The notes under the pieces: generated by a model | The model's database searches: none | The model's input: only the letters and a program-made list of their open reading frames with translations | What the model was told of the DNA's origin: nothing | DNA from: an uncultured Ignavibacteria bacterium | Lineage (GTDB): Bacteria > Bacteroidota > Ignavibacteria > Tepidaquicellales > Tepidaquicellaceae | NCBI GenBank assembly: GCA_937924675.1 | Contig: CALEVL010000039.1 | Location: 1 to 60,203, forward strand | Reading direction: 5' to 3' | Length of the DNA stretch: 60,203 nucleotides | Shown: one piece after another, positions 44,711 through 54,082 of the stretch | How the letters are laid out: every line of letters begins with the position of its first letter | Numbering within the stretch: position 1 is the stretch's first letter | Made by a program: the position numbers and the translations under genes

Positions 44711-45475
44711 ATGAGCGAAGACACATTTGAACTTCAGCAAGAGAACAACGGCAATGAGTTTCAGCAACTGTCACCGGGAGAAGCTATAACAGGTGTATTC
44801 ACTGAACCGGGCGAGACATTTGAAACGATAGCTTCAACACCAAGAAAGAATTATTGGATACTACCGGTTCTGATTTCCGTTGTATTGAGTCTTGCAGCTA
44901 CATTTCTGTTCATGAGAGATGCTCAGCTTGTTGACAGTGTTATGGACAAGCAGAAGGCCAAGCTCAGCGAACAGTTTGACAAGAATGTAAAAGAAGGAAA
45001 GATGAGCCGTGAAGACGCCAACAAGGCACTCGAAGGAATCAGTTCTGAAAGTACATTCTTCAAAATTGCCGGTTACGGCGGGGCTGTTCTTGGACCGTTT
45101 ATAATACTGTTTCTGCTCAGTGTAATTTATATGGTTATACTAAAGATCAGCAAAGCAGAATTCGATTTTGGAAACATTCTTAATGTTGTGGGATTATCAA
45201 CTCTGATCGCTACTATCGGGAGTCTGTTGTCAATGGTTGTTTCAATTCTTACGGGCAAGATCTCCGGGATCGGTCTCGGACTGCTCTTCAATGAAGAAAG
45301 CATTGGCGCTCAAATGTATTCCATTCTTTCGAAAGCAGATGTATTTCAGATCTGGTTTTATGTTGTAATTGCATTAGGCCTCAGCAAAGTCGCAAGAATC
45401 GGGTTCGGTAAATCTGCCGCAATGGTTTTTGGGGTTTTCATTGTTTACGTGATCGCTTCATCTTTCATGGTTTAG
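44711..45475 (+). CDS. Yip1-domain membrane protein
   Basis: This 254-residue protein has a hydrophilic Gln/Glu-rich start (about 1-20). The SPGEAITGVFTEPGETFETIASTPRKNYW segment is typical of bacterial YIP1-family proteins. About five membrane helices follow between 52 and 250, split by a charged Lys/Glu-rich loop at about 80-112. The family's function in bacteria is unclear. The Ste24-like protease gene starts two bases after its stop, so the two are co-transcribed and may work together. Confidence 0.8.
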   Translation: MSEDTFELQQENNGNEFQQLSPGEAITGVFTEPGETFETIASTPRKNYWILPVLISVVLSLAATFLFMRDAQLVDSVMDKQKAKLSEQFDKNVKEGKMSREDANKALEGISSESTFFKIAGYGGAVLGPFIILFLLSVIYMVILKISKAEFDFGNILNVVGLSTLIATIGSLLSMVVSILTGKISGIGLGLLFNEESIGAQMYSILSKADVFQIWFYVVIALGLSKVARIGFGKSAAMVFGVFIVYVIASSFMV

Positions 45476-45477
45476 AA

Positions 45478-46605
45478 ATGAGCCCGGAAGAAAAAAATGC
45501 TTTGGATACTGATGCAAGGTCGAAGAAGTACACAAAAACAAAGAGGATTCTGAGTTTTTCGGGATCATTGATATCAACATCAATAGTAATAGCCATCCTT
45601 GCAACCGGTTTCACAAGAAAGCTCGAAGAGATCTCTAACTCAATAATGCCAAACGAGTACGGTGCGCTGTTGATATTCGTGCTTATCATTTCTGTAATCA
45701 CCGGAGTTGTCGGCTTTCCGATTTCATTTTACAGCGGATACGTATTAGAGCATAAATACGGATTATCGAATCAGAGTGTCGCAGCTTACTTCCGGGAAAG
45801 TCTTAAATCCATGGCAATTGGACTGATCATTGGAGTGCCGGTTATCTTGGCTTTTTATTTTATTCTCAAAACATTTCCGAACAATTGGTGGCTGGTATTC
45901 GGTGCTTTCATGTTCCTGTTTTCATTTGTGTTGGGAAGACTTGCACCAGTTATTATACTGCCATTGTTTCACAAACTTATACCAGTAACTGACCCGGCTC
46001 TGACAGGATTTGTCAATGAAATCTCTGAAAAAGCCGGAGTTAATGTTAACGGTGTTTACACATTTGACATGAGCAAGAACACAAACAAAGTGAACGCCGC
46101 ATTCACAGGCGTTGGAAAATCAAAGAGGATATTACTGGGTGATACGCTGATAAATAAGTTCACACCGGATGAAATAAGATTTGTATTTGCTCACGAAGCC
46201 GGACATTATTTTCACAACCACATAGTCAAGCTGACGATTATTTCCGCGGCAATTACTTTTACCGGACTTTATCTTACATCAGCAGCTTATGATTATCTTG
46301 TAAAGTATTATTCATTTGAAAGCACTACGAGTCTTGCTGCATTGCCTTTGCTTGGGATGCTTCTTGGGGTGTATGGACTGATTACTTCTCCGATTGGCAA
46401 CATTATTTCAAGAAAGTATGAGTGGGAAGCTGACACTTTTGCTCTGAAGACAACCGGCGACAGCAATTCATTCATTTCTGCGATGGAAAAACTGGCAGTA
46501 AGTAATCTTGCAGACAGGTCACCCAACAAAGTGCTTGAATTCCTTTTTCATTCCCATCCATCTATTGAAAAGAGAATTCAGTTTGCGAAGAACTTTGGGG
46601 GGTGA
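45478..46605 (+). CDS. M48 family Ste24-like membrane metallopeptidase
   Basis: The 375-residue integral membrane protease has the zinc motif HEAGH at 239-243 and a third ligand Glu317 in WEADTFAL. It also has the Ste24-type C-terminal segment HSHPSIEKRI (about 360-369). Seven hydrophobic segments fit the barrel-like Ste24 fold. Relatives cleave CAAX tails in eukaryotes; in bacteria the substrates are uncertain and may be misfolded or membrane proteins. It is coupled to the Yip1 gene and followed by a hairpin terminator. Confidence 0.9.
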   Translation: MSPEEKNALDTDARSKKYTKTKRILSFSGSLISTSIVIAILATGFTRKLEEISNSIMPNEYGALLIFVLIISVITGVVGFPISFYSGYVLEHKYGLSNQSVAAYFRESLKSMAIGLIIGVPVILAFYFILKTFPNNWWLVFGAFMFLFSFVLGRLAPVIILPLFHKLIPVTDPALTGFVNEISEKAGVNVNGVYTFDMSKNTNKVNAAFTGVGKSKRILLGDTLINKFTPDEIRFVFAHEAGHYFHNHIVKLTIISAAITFTGLYLTSAAYDYLVKYYSFESTTSLAALPLLGMLLGVYGLITSPIGNIISRKYEWEADTFALKTTGDSNSFISAMEKLAVSNLADRSPNKVLEFLFHSHPSIEKRIQFAKNFGG

Positions 46606-46619
46606 TTGAGAAATCAATC

Positions 46620-46653
46620 TTTCAGGTTGGATTGAACTTCTGATAACCTGAAA
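46620..46653 (+). terminator. Hairpin after the Ste24-like gene
   Basis: TTTCAGGTT (46620-46628) pairs perfectly with AACCTGAAA (46645-46653) across a 16-base loop, followed by TGCCCCTATTTTC. The T-run is poor, but its place 15 bases after the stop codon fits a terminator. Confidence 0.45.
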
Positions 46654-46788
46654 TGCCCCTATTTTCGTTGATCATCTAAGATTTGTAAACCTCAATATGA
46701 AACTCAAAGTCCGGACTTCCGAAGAATTTATTGCTAATTGGGAATTTATTACATATCTTGATTGCAAAAATCCTTAAGGAGGCACACC

Positions 46789-47226
46789 ATGAAGACACTC
46801 AAAGACCTGCTCGACAACAGACCGCTGCATTTTGTAAAAAAGGGAATGAGCGTAATTGAAGTTGCAAAATTCATGGGACTGCATAACATAGGTGCTGTTC
46901 CGGTTCTCGAACAATCTGAGATACTAACGCTCAAAGGAATATTCTCCGAAAGGGATCTGCTCAGAAGATGCATTGCAAAAGATCTTGATCTGTCAAAGAC
47001 TATAGTTGATGAAGTGATGACTGAAAAAGTAATAGTCATAGAACTTAAGGATTCTCCTGAATACGCAATGCAGATAATGAAGCAGGAAAATATCCGGCAT
47101 ATGCCTGTAATAGACGGGCAGAATTTGGTCGGAATGATCTCAATCAGGGATCTGATGCTATATGACATTGCAATAAAGGAAGAGAAGATCGAACTGCTCA
47201 ATTCATATATACAATACAACGGTTAA
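46789..47226 (+). CDS. CBS-domain pair protein
   Basis: The 145-residue protein consists of two CBS domains (about 6-68 and 73-133). The first has GAVPVLE and LKGIFSERDLLRR, the second HMPVIDGQNLVGMISIRDL. Such stand-alone pairs usually bind adenosine nucleotides and regulate a partner. The start is fixed by AAGGAGG (46776-46782), one of the strongest ribosome binding sites in the window, six bases before the ATG. An in-frame upstream start at 46762 lacks this spacing. It appears to be a single-gene unit; no partner is obvious next door. Confidence 0.9.
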   Translation: MKTLKDLLDNRPLHFVKKGMSVIEVAKFMGLHNIGAVPVLEQSEILTLKGIFSERDLLRRCIAKDLDLSKTIVDEVMTEKVIVIELKDSPEYAMQIMKQENIRHMPVIDGQNLVGMISIRDLMLYDIAIKEEKIELLNSYIQYNG

Positions 47227-47390
47227 GTTGAAATATCCGCTATATAAATTCTTGTCAGTTCTTGCTGTTTGATTCGGGAACGCCGGGAAGTCAATTGAAG
47301 TTAACTCTTTGTCAGACAACGGATCTGTAACTGCAATATGCTGTCTGCATCAAATAACTCTAAACCATCAAAAGTTCACTTAATATCAAA

Positions 47391-48905
47391 ATGGATTTCA
47401 CAAAAATAAAAACGCTAGGCGAGCTTAAAAATTCAGGTTACAAAGTACTTTCTGTAAAAGATGAAATCAGAAAGAATCTGATTGCTAAGATCAAGGAAAA
47501 GAAACCGCTGTTTGAAGGAATAATAGGTTACGAGAACACAGTAATTCCTTCTATCGTCAACTCATTGCTTGCAAAACATGATCTGATCCTTCTCGGTCTG
47601 AGAGGACAGGCAAAGACAAAGCTCGCCCGCCTGATACCCATGCTGTTGGATGAATATATTCCGATTGTCAAAGGTTCAGAAATTAATGATGACCCGTTCA
47701 GGCCGATATCTAAGTTTGCTGTTGATAGGATAGAAGAAAAAGGTGACAGTACCGAGATCGAGTGGATCTCGCGTGATCAAAGGTACAGTGAAAAACTGGC
47801 AACACCTGATGTTAACATTGCTGATCTTATTGGAGATATTGACCCGATAAAAGCAGCAAATCAAAGACTACACTACTCGCATGAGGGTGCAATTCATTTC
47901 GGCATTATTCCACGCACGAACCGCGGAGTATTTGTGATCAACGAGCTACCGGACCTTCAACCAAGAATTCAGGTAGGGTTGCTAAACATTATGCAAGAGA
48001 AAGATATTCAGATCAGGGGATTCAATATCAGAATTCCGCTGGATATACTTATGGTGTTTACAGCCAATCCCGAAGATTACACCAATCGTGGAAACATTAT
48101 CACACCTCTAAAAGACAGGATCGATTCACAGATCATAACACACTATCCAAAGGAGCTTGACCATGGCATCAGAATTACAGAGGAATATTCATGGACAAAC
48201 CGTGACGTAAAGATCAAGCAGGCAATTCCATATTATTTCAGAGAGATCATTGAAATGACAGCGATGCAAGCGAGAGCGAGCGAGTTTGTAGATCACAAAT
48301 CAGGTGTAAGCGCGAGAATGACGATATCATCTATGGAGAATCTGATCAGCAATGCTGAACGCAGGGCAATCATGAATAGTGACAATATTATCATGCCGAG
48401 AATGTGTGACATTCAGGCAATCCTTCCCGGGATCACCGGAAAGGTCGAACTTGTTTTTGAAGGTGAACAGGAAGGCTCCGTCAAAGTTGCAAAAGCGCTG
48501 ATATCAAAGTCCGTTAAAGAAGTGTTCAGAAAATATTTTCCTGACCCGCTTTTAAAGAAGAAAAAGAACTCACAGGATAAGGAAACAAAAGATCCATACT
48601 CCGGAATAGTTGAATGGTTTCAGTTTGGAGGTAAGGTAAACATCAAAGATGACATGCCTTTCGCGGATTATCTGAAAGAGCTGAAGAAAGTTGATGGTCT
48701 TGATGAATTTGTGAAAAAGTACCCTCAGTATTTTGAGAGCGAGCACGAACTTGCCTCACTTATGGAATTTGTATTAGACGGGCTTCACCAAAATTCGAAG
48801 ATCGCAAGAGATGAGATAAACTCTGAGATAATGTACAAAGATATGGTCGGAAGCATGTTTACAGGCGAAAGCTTAGGCGGCTATGAGGATGATTATTACC
48901 GCTGA
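47391..48905 (+). CDS. MoxR/magnesium-chelatase-like AAA+ ATPase
   Basis: The 504-residue protein has an AAA+ core (about 40-330) of the ChlI/MoxR type. Walker A reads GLRGQAKT (about 68-75), with Ala where Gly is usual. Walker B reads FVINEL (about 184-189), with Asn where the first acidic residue is usual. The TANPEDYTNRG segment and the PLKDRIDSQI Arg-finger region (about 235-250) are well kept. The C-terminal 160 residues contain a Lys-rich linker and a helical region. Relatives normally work with a VWA-domain partner in protein or cofactor remodelling; none is encoded next to it here. The function is unproven. Confidence 0.83.
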   Translation: MDFTKIKTLGELKNSGYKVLSVKDEIRKNLIAKIKEKKPLFEGIIGYENTVIPSIVNSLLAKHDLILLGLRGQAKTKLARLIPMLLDEYIPIVKGSEINDDPFRPISKFAVDRIEEKGDSTEIEWISRDQRYSEKLATPDVNIADLIGDIDPIKAANQRLHYSHEGAIHFGIIPRTNRGVFVINELPDLQPRIQVGLLNIMQEKDIQIRGFNIRIPLDILMVFTANPEDYTNRGNIITPLKDRIDSQIITHYPKELDHGIRITEEYSWTNRDVKIKQAIPYYFREIIEMTAMQARASEFVDHKSGVSARMTISSMENLISNAERRAIMNSDNIIMPRMCDIQAILPGITGKVELVFEGEQEGSVKVAKALISKSVKEVFRKYFPDPLLKKKKNSQDKETKDPYSGIVEWFQFGGKVNIKDDMPFADYLKELKKVDGLDEFVKKYPQYFESEHELASLMEFVLDGLHQNSKIARDEINSEIMYKDMVGSMFTGESLGGYEDDYYR

Positions 48906-49103
48906 GGAACAGTGCGAGATTATCCCGTCTGTTGTGAGAGCAGGAAGAGTAATAAATAATTTTCAGCAGTTTTTAGTCAGCTATTGATTTGAATAACCTG
49001 TAACAGTTTTGATTGCTATGTTAGTTAAATAGATTCAGAATATCAGAACTCTGAAGCTTTGTTCATTTTATTAGTTATTCGATTTGAGTAAAATCCTTCC
49101 CTG

Positions 49104-51647
49104 ATGAGACTTCCAATCACACTTCTGTTTTTCTTCCTGATGAATATCTCAGGCAATTCACAAATTGTCAGAGATACTTCGGCAAAGAACATTTTCAGTG
49201 ATACATCTTCTTTAAGTGTTCCTGTGATTCAACCGGATACAATTCAAAGAGCTAAGACAGGTGTTGAAGCGATTATCAGTTATGAAGCAAAGGACTCACT
49301 TGTGTATGATTTCAACGAACGGAAAGTATTCCTATACAATTCAGCTGTACTCATTTACAAGGATCTGAAACTCGAAGCAGGAAGGATAACGGTTGACCAG
49401 GAAACTGAAGTGCTCGAAGCATACGGTATGCCTGACACTGCCGGAACGGCAAGCATCATACAACAACCGCTTATGTTTCAGGGTGATGAGAAGTATGAAG
49501 GAGCAAGGCTTACTTATGACTTCAATTCACAACAGGGAAGCGTATCTATGGGATTCAGTGAAGCAGAAGTAGGCTATTATTTCGGAGATAAAATCAAGAA
49601 AGTCTCATCGGATGTGTTGTTTATCAAGAATGGAATTTACACAACATCCGACGACAGGGTAGATCCCGAATACTATTTTCTTTCACCAAAGATGAAAGTT
49701 ATTCCAAACGACAAGGTCATTGCGCAATCAGTCTTTTTGTATATAGAAGGCGTTCCGGTTTTCTGGATTCCGTTCGGAGTGTTTCCAAACAGGACCGGAA
49801 GATCATCCGGGTTAATCACTCCAACCTTTGGCGATGACGCTACATACGGAACATACATTTCAAAGCTCGGGTACTTTTGGGCAATCAACGATTATGTTGA
49901 TCTGGGTCTGACAGGAAGCTACTTTACTAAGGGAAGGTTCGATCTGTTCGGAAGATTTCGATACGCTCAAAAGTATAATTTCAACGGAGAGATAGGAGGA
50001 GCTTACTCGAGATTACGGCTGGGAGAATCTTCCGACATTGATGCAAAGATCAGCGATCAATGGGGATTGACTCTGAACCACTATCAGCAGATAAACCCAA
50101 CCACACGACTCGACGGAAACCTTGCATTCGTCAGCGGGAAAGAATTAATTAACAATTCCACAAATTCCTTGTCTGAATTACTCAGGCAAAATATTCTTTC
50201 GAACCTGACTCTCTCAAAGTTCTGGGAAGGAACTCCCTTCTCTGCCAATGTGAATTACTATCGCGATCAGAATCTACAGACTAATGATGTCTTTGAGCGG
50301 CTTCCGCTTGTGAACTTCATAATGACTCAGATCTTTCCTTTTGAATCAAGTTTAGCAGACTCGCGTGACAGGAAACTCTATGAAAGCATTTACATGTCAT
50401 ATAGCGGAAGTCTTCTGAACAGAAGAATAAAATCAACTGCATCAGACGGAAGCACAAATACCGATATAAGAGCCGGTGTCAGAAATTTTCTGAACTTCGG
50501 ATTATCTCCAAGGTTTGAATACATTACTTTGTCGCCATTCTTCAACTACAACGAGATTTGGTACAGCAAATATATCTCTCAATTTGCCGACAGTACAAAC
50601 AGAGTAGTTACTCAAAACAACAGCGCAATTAAGGCTCTGAGATATTTTGATATGGGAGTATCTTTTTCAACACGGCTTGTAGGAATATTTACACCCAGGC
50701 TTCTTGGCGTCACAGGAATACGGCACACATTAACTCCATCTCTGACCTACTCATATCAGCCCGACTTCTCAGAGCCGGGTTGGGGCTATTACAAAACATA
50801 TAAGGATACTTCAGGAAGGCAAGTCAAGTATTCTATTTTCGGCAATGAAGTATTCGGCGGCGCACCATCAGGAGAATCACAAAGAATAACATTTGCACTA
50901 GGAAATGTTTTTGAAATGAAGACAAGAGTAAATGACTCGACAGAGAACAAATTTCAGCTGCTGAATTTTGATGCGGGACTTAGTTACAACTTTGCTGCTG
51001 ATTCACTCAATTTCTCAGAGATCTTTGCATCTTACAGGACAAACATTGGCAGTTTGCTCAATATTTCAGGAGGTGCCACATTTAATCTTTATAAGTTTGA
51101 TCCTTCTTCATTAACACGGGTTAACAGATTTCTTGTTGATGAAGGAGAGGGGCTTGCAGATCTGACAAATTTCTCGTTGAGTCTGTCCAGTACATTTGCA
51201 TTTGGTGTTTCATCGATTTCCAAGGACTTCTCAGACAGAAGAGATACATTAAAGACAATTGGAGATTACAAAGATATTACAACCCGAGAGTCCGAAGAAG
51301 ATTACGGAATCAACATCCCGCTGAGCGGGGGGATCGGATACAATTATTCCGAGTCAAGATCCAATCCATTAAATCCTTCTAAATCTTCCAACATTTCGGG
51401 CAACTTGTCGCTTGATCTTACGAGGAAATGGAGGTTTACTGTGGCAACCAGTTACGATCTGATCAGAGGAGAGATCGCTGCTCCATATATAACTGCTTAC
51501 AGAGATCTCAACTCATGGGAAATGAATTTCAACTGGTATCCTTCCGGCGTTTACAGCGGATTTTCACTCGAAATAAGGATCAAAGCACCGGAGCTTCGCG
51601 ACATCAAAGTAACCAAACAAAGAAACCCGAGAGGAGTCTTCAATTGA
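49104..51647 (+). CDS. lptD: LptD/OstA-like LPS assembly outer-membrane protein
   Basis: This is the outer-membrane translocon that inserts lipopolysaccharide. The 847-residue protein has a signal peptide (1-18) and a disordered linker. An OstA-like beta-jellyroll follows (about 60-190; VYDFNERKVFLYNSAVLIY, LTYDFNSQQGSVSMG). The barrel begins with the family motif YIEGVPVFWIPFGVFPN (about 215-231) and GRSSGLITPTFG. Many aromatic-rich strands follow to the C-terminus. The layout is typical of FCB-group LptD, although sequence identity to E. coli LptD is low. dapF overlaps its stop codon, with a Shine-Dalgarno inside its end. Confidence 0.86.
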   Translation: MRLPITLLFFFLMNISGNSQIVRDTSAKNIFSDTSSLSVPVIQPDTIQRAKTGVEAIISYEAKDSLVYDFNERKVFLYNSAVLIYKDLKLEAGRITVDQETEVLEAYGMPDTAGTASIIQQPLMFQGDEKYEGARLTYDFNSQQGSVSMGFSEAEVGYYFGDKIKKVSSDVLFIKNGIYTTSDDRVDPEYYFLSPKMKVIPNDKVIAQSVFLYIEGVPVFWIPFGVFPNRTGRSSGLITPTFGDDATYGTYISKLGYFWAINDYVDLGLTGSYFTKGRFDLFGRFRYAQKYNFNGEIGGAYSRLRLGESSDIDAKISDQWGLTLNHYQQINPTTRLDGNLAFVSGKELINNSTNSLSELLRQNILSNLTLSKFWEGTPFSANVNYYRDQNLQTNDVFERLPLVNFIMTQIFPFESSLADSRDRKLYESIYMSYSGSLLNRRIKSTASDGSTNTDIRAGVRNFLNFGLSPRFEYITLSPFFNYNEIWYSKYISQFADSTNRVVTQNNSAIKALRYFDMGVSFSTRLVGIFTPRLLGVTGIRHTLTPSLTYSYQPDFSEPGWGYYKTYKDTSGRQVKYSIFGNEVFGGAPSGESQRITFALGNVFEMKTRVNDSTENKFQLLNFDAGLSYNFAADSLNFSEIFASYRTNIGSLLNISGGATFNLYKFDPSSLTRVNRFLVDEGEGLADLTNFSLSLSSTFAFGVSSISKDFSDRRDTLKTIGDYKDITTRESEEDYGINIPLSGGIGYNYSESRSNPLNPSKSSNISGNLSLDLTRKWRFTVATSYDLIRGEIAAPYITAYRDLNSWEMNFNWYPSGVYSGFSLEIRIKAPELRDIKVTKQRNPRGVFN

Positions 51648-52468
51648 CAACGCAGAAATATTCAGGTGCAGGAAATACGTTTATAATGATAAACAACTTA
51701 GACAATGTTGTCATAGACAGGAAAAAGTTTGTACTGGATGCAATCGAACGAGAAGGCGAGGGAATGGATGGTGTTATCTTTTTAGAAAGATCTGAAGTTG
51801 CAGATTTTAAGATGAATTACTTTAACAAAGACGGTACAGGAGATGCTCTTTGCGGAAACGGACTGAGATGCACTGCAAGATATATTGCCGACAACTCATT
51901 ATCAGATAAGAAAGAACTTTTGCTCGAAGCAGTATCACGTATTTTTGAATCCAAGCACAATGAAGACGGCACGATAAGGATTTCATTTCCTCCGCCGGAG
52001 AAAGTGAAGCTCAATTTCAAACTCAAAGTGCACTTTGAAGGGTGGTGGGAGATGTTGGATTGTTCATATGTTGATGTCGGCTCTCCGCATATTATAGTAT
52101 TCATTGATGAGATCGAAAAACCAATTGTAAATGATCTTGAAGAAGTTAAGATAATTGACTGGGGCAGAAACATCAGGATGCACAAGGACCTTATGCCTGA
52201 AGGCGCTAATGTGAACTTTGTGAAAGTTGATGAAACAGAGAATGGTTTGCTTTCAATAAGAAGCTATGAACGCGGTGTTGAAGGGGAAACGCTGGCCTGC
52301 GGAACGGGTGCAATATCTGCGGCAATAGTATTCCATGCGCTCAGAGGACAGGCATTGCCTGTCAGACTTTTGACAAAATCAGGTGAATTTCTTGAAGTTG
52401 ATTTAGAAATTGCAGATAAGAAAATCAGGAAAATATTTTTGAGCGGTAATGCAGTGAGGATAAAATAA
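51644..52468 (+). CDS. dapF: Diaminopimelate epimerase
   Basis: DapF converts LL- to meso-diaminopimelate for lysine and peptidoglycan synthesis. The 274-residue enzyme has KYSGAGNTFIMI at the start and the two catalytic cysteines, one in ALCGNGLRCTARY (Cys near 69) and one in ETLACGTGAISAA (Cys near 215). The usual GAGNDF motif reads GAGNTF here. The TTG at 51644 is supported by GAGGAG at 51631-51636, seven bases upstream, and overlaps the lptD stop. The much longer open frame upstream lies within lptD and is spurious. Confidence 0.93.
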   Translation: MTTQKYSGAGNTFIMINNLDNVVIDRKKFVLDAIEREGEGMDGVIFLERSEVADFKMNYFNKDGTGDALCGNGLRCTARYIADNSLSDKKELLLEAVSRIFESKHNEDGTIRISFPPPEKVKLNFKLKVHFEGWWEMLDCSYVDVGSPHIIVFIDEIEKPIVNDLEEVKIIDWGRNIRMHKDLMPEGANVNFVKVDETENGLLSIRSYERGVEGETLACGTGAISAAIVFHALRGQALPVRLLTKSGEFLEVDLEIADKKIRKIFLSGNAVRIK

Positions 52469-52470
52469 AA

Positions 52471-52489
52471 GCGCCCCGTAAAGGGGCGC
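52471..52489. terminator. Bidirectional terminator, dapF / outer-membrane barrel
   Basis: GCGCCCC (52471-52477) and GGGGCGC (52483-52489) form a 7-bp GC stem with a 5-base loop. The left flank ATAAAATAAAA gives a T-rich tail for the minus strand; the right flank CTTTG serves the plus strand more weakly. It separates the convergent genes. Confidence 0.8.
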
Positions 52490-52518
52490 CTTTGTAATGC
52501 TATCAAAGTCAGATGACT

Positions 52519-53751
52519 TTAGAATATGATAAACGATGCAATTACATTTGTTGAAAATCTTTCTTCAGTTCCATGCAAGTAGTCATACGCTCCCTGAAGT
52601 GAGAGGGTAATATAGTTTTCAAGATAAAATATGAAACCTGCGAACAATCTGTGATTGGCTGTTGAGAAATCTTCAGCAACTGTTTCAAATACACCGTTAA
52701 CTAATACTTGTTGAGCTGCTCTCTGCAGTGTGAGTCTGTATCCTAAATTGAATTGAACCCTGTTTGACATGTTATACCAGTAATCAGCAGCTCCTTCAGC
52801 TTCCCAGGTCTTTCCGAAAGTTGAATCAAAGAATGTTCTTCCGTTAAGCGCAAAGAGTAGCTGGTGGTTAAGACCAATAGGATAACCATATCTGCCTCTT
52901 ACTTCGAGTGCCGGATTAGGTGTACCAATCTTTTCATTTCTGGTAAGAACCTGATAGCTAATACCAAGTCTTACATCACCGCCATAATATCTCGGGTTTG
53001 TGAAATTGTAGTTAACTGATCCATCGAATCTGTCGAACAATACACTTGAGATTCTATAATAACCCATTGAATTCGTCAATGAAGGATCTGCAACACCTGA
53101 TTCAGCGATCTCTTTCTGAATGTCCTCAATGATCTTGGCTTCATAAATCTGCTTGTACTTTGCTCTGTATTCGCTCTCCCTGTCAATAATTCTGGCGATG
53201 TTCAGCATTGTTGATTTAGGAAGATACTTAGTAGTAACCCTTGATTTTCTCAGTTCGTCATCAATTCTCAATGCTTTTGCAAGAGGTGTAGCGTTGACTT
53301 GTCTTCCATAACCCAAGCCACCGAACAGATTAATTACAGGTCTGTTCTCTACACCAAATTCCTTCTGCCTGGTGTATGATGAAGTGAATGCACCGTTGGC
53401 AAAGAATCCTTTACTGTTACTGAAATATCTGCTGAGATCCGTGTTGAAAGTGTAAGAATATCTGGTTGTGTCTTCCCTTTTTCCGAAAATAGCACCGGTT
53501 AATCCCAGATTCCATGCCCAATCAGGTGAAGAATAAAATTGACTGTATGTGCCGTCAATCCTATAATCACTTGTCACGTTTTTCGGAGTTACAGTATCAA
53601 GTGGATCTGTTTCAGACCAATTATAAAAACCAGTAAGAAATGCCTGTCTTGCCGAACTCACGGGTATATCAAAGTCTGTGATTTTTACATTCTGCGCCAT
53701 AACTGACGAAGAAATTATCAGACTTAAAAAGAGGTACTTGAATAGTTTCAT
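52519..53751 (-). CDS. Outer-membrane beta-barrel protein, unknown
   Basis: The 410-residue protein has a signal peptide (1-19, SVMAQ). Many amphipathic strands follow, with aromatic girdles such as SPDWAWNLGLTG and YWYNMSNRVQFNLGYRL. It ends in FSTNVIASFIIF, with the terminal Phe required for barrel insertion. A central stretch (about 150-215, LRKSRVTTKYLPKSTML and RESEYRAKYKQIYEAKI) is charged and helical, which is unusual for a barrel and may be a periplasmic insert or plug. I do not recognise the family. It has its own terminator and an AAAGGG ribosome binding site upstream. Confidence 0.72.
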   Translation of the reverse strand: MKLFKYLFLSLIISSSVMAQNVKITDFDIPVSSARQAFLTGFYNWSETDPLDTVTPKNVTSDYRIDGTYSQFYSSPDWAWNLGLTGAIFGKREDTTRYSYTFNTDLSRYFSNSKGFFANGAFTSSYTRQKEFGVENRPVINLFGGLGYGRQVNATPLAKALRIDDELRKSRVTTKYLPKSTMLNIARIIDRESEYRAKYKQIYEAKIIEDIQKEIAESGVADPSLTNSMGYYRISSVLFDRFDGSVNYNFTNPRYYGGDVRLGISYQVLTRNEKIGTPNPALEVRGRYGYPIGLNHQLLFALNGRTFFDSTFGKTWEAEGAADYWYNMSNRVQFNLGYRLTLQRAAQQVLVNGVFETVAEDFSTANHRLFAGFIFYLENYITLSLQGAYDYLHGTEERFSTNVIASFIIF

Positions 53752-53997
53752 TGTTTTCCCTTTCGGTTGTTTTTAAATATGAACAATATAAACAATTTTT
53801 GGAAAATACTTAATGAATAAATTTAAGTCACAAAAAAAATTCGCTCAAATTCAAACCCGTTTTCTGAGCAGGAATTGAGGTTTTTTTGCCAAGAAGTAAC
53901 TCCTGGGTTTCCTAATTAATAGACGCTTTCTAAAAAAGTGGACAAATGTTTTTTTGATGGTAAAATTATGGTTGTTTCAACATGAGACATCAAACTG

Positions 53998-54005
53998 TAA
54001 ATTTG
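53998..54005 (+). promoter_or_regulatory. -7 promoter element of lpd
   Basis: TAAATTTG is a perfect match to TAnnTTTG. The nearest upstream TTG (53972-53974) is 23 bases away, longer than ideal. The leader to the TTG start at 54083 would be about 70 bases. In the rest of the 331-base gap 53752-54082 I see only A/T-rich sequence and homopolymer runs. Confidence 0.4.
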
Positions 54006-54082
54006 CATAACAAGAAAAAAAATCTTCTGGAAAATCAATTTCAAAAGATTAAACTAATTCAGAACTTCTGCGAAAGGATAAC

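Noticed and set aside
51428..51643. A longer dapF starting inside lptD
   Set aside because: The first 72 codons overlap lptD and do not resemble DapF; the TTG at 51644 has a ribosome binding site and the expected N-terminus.
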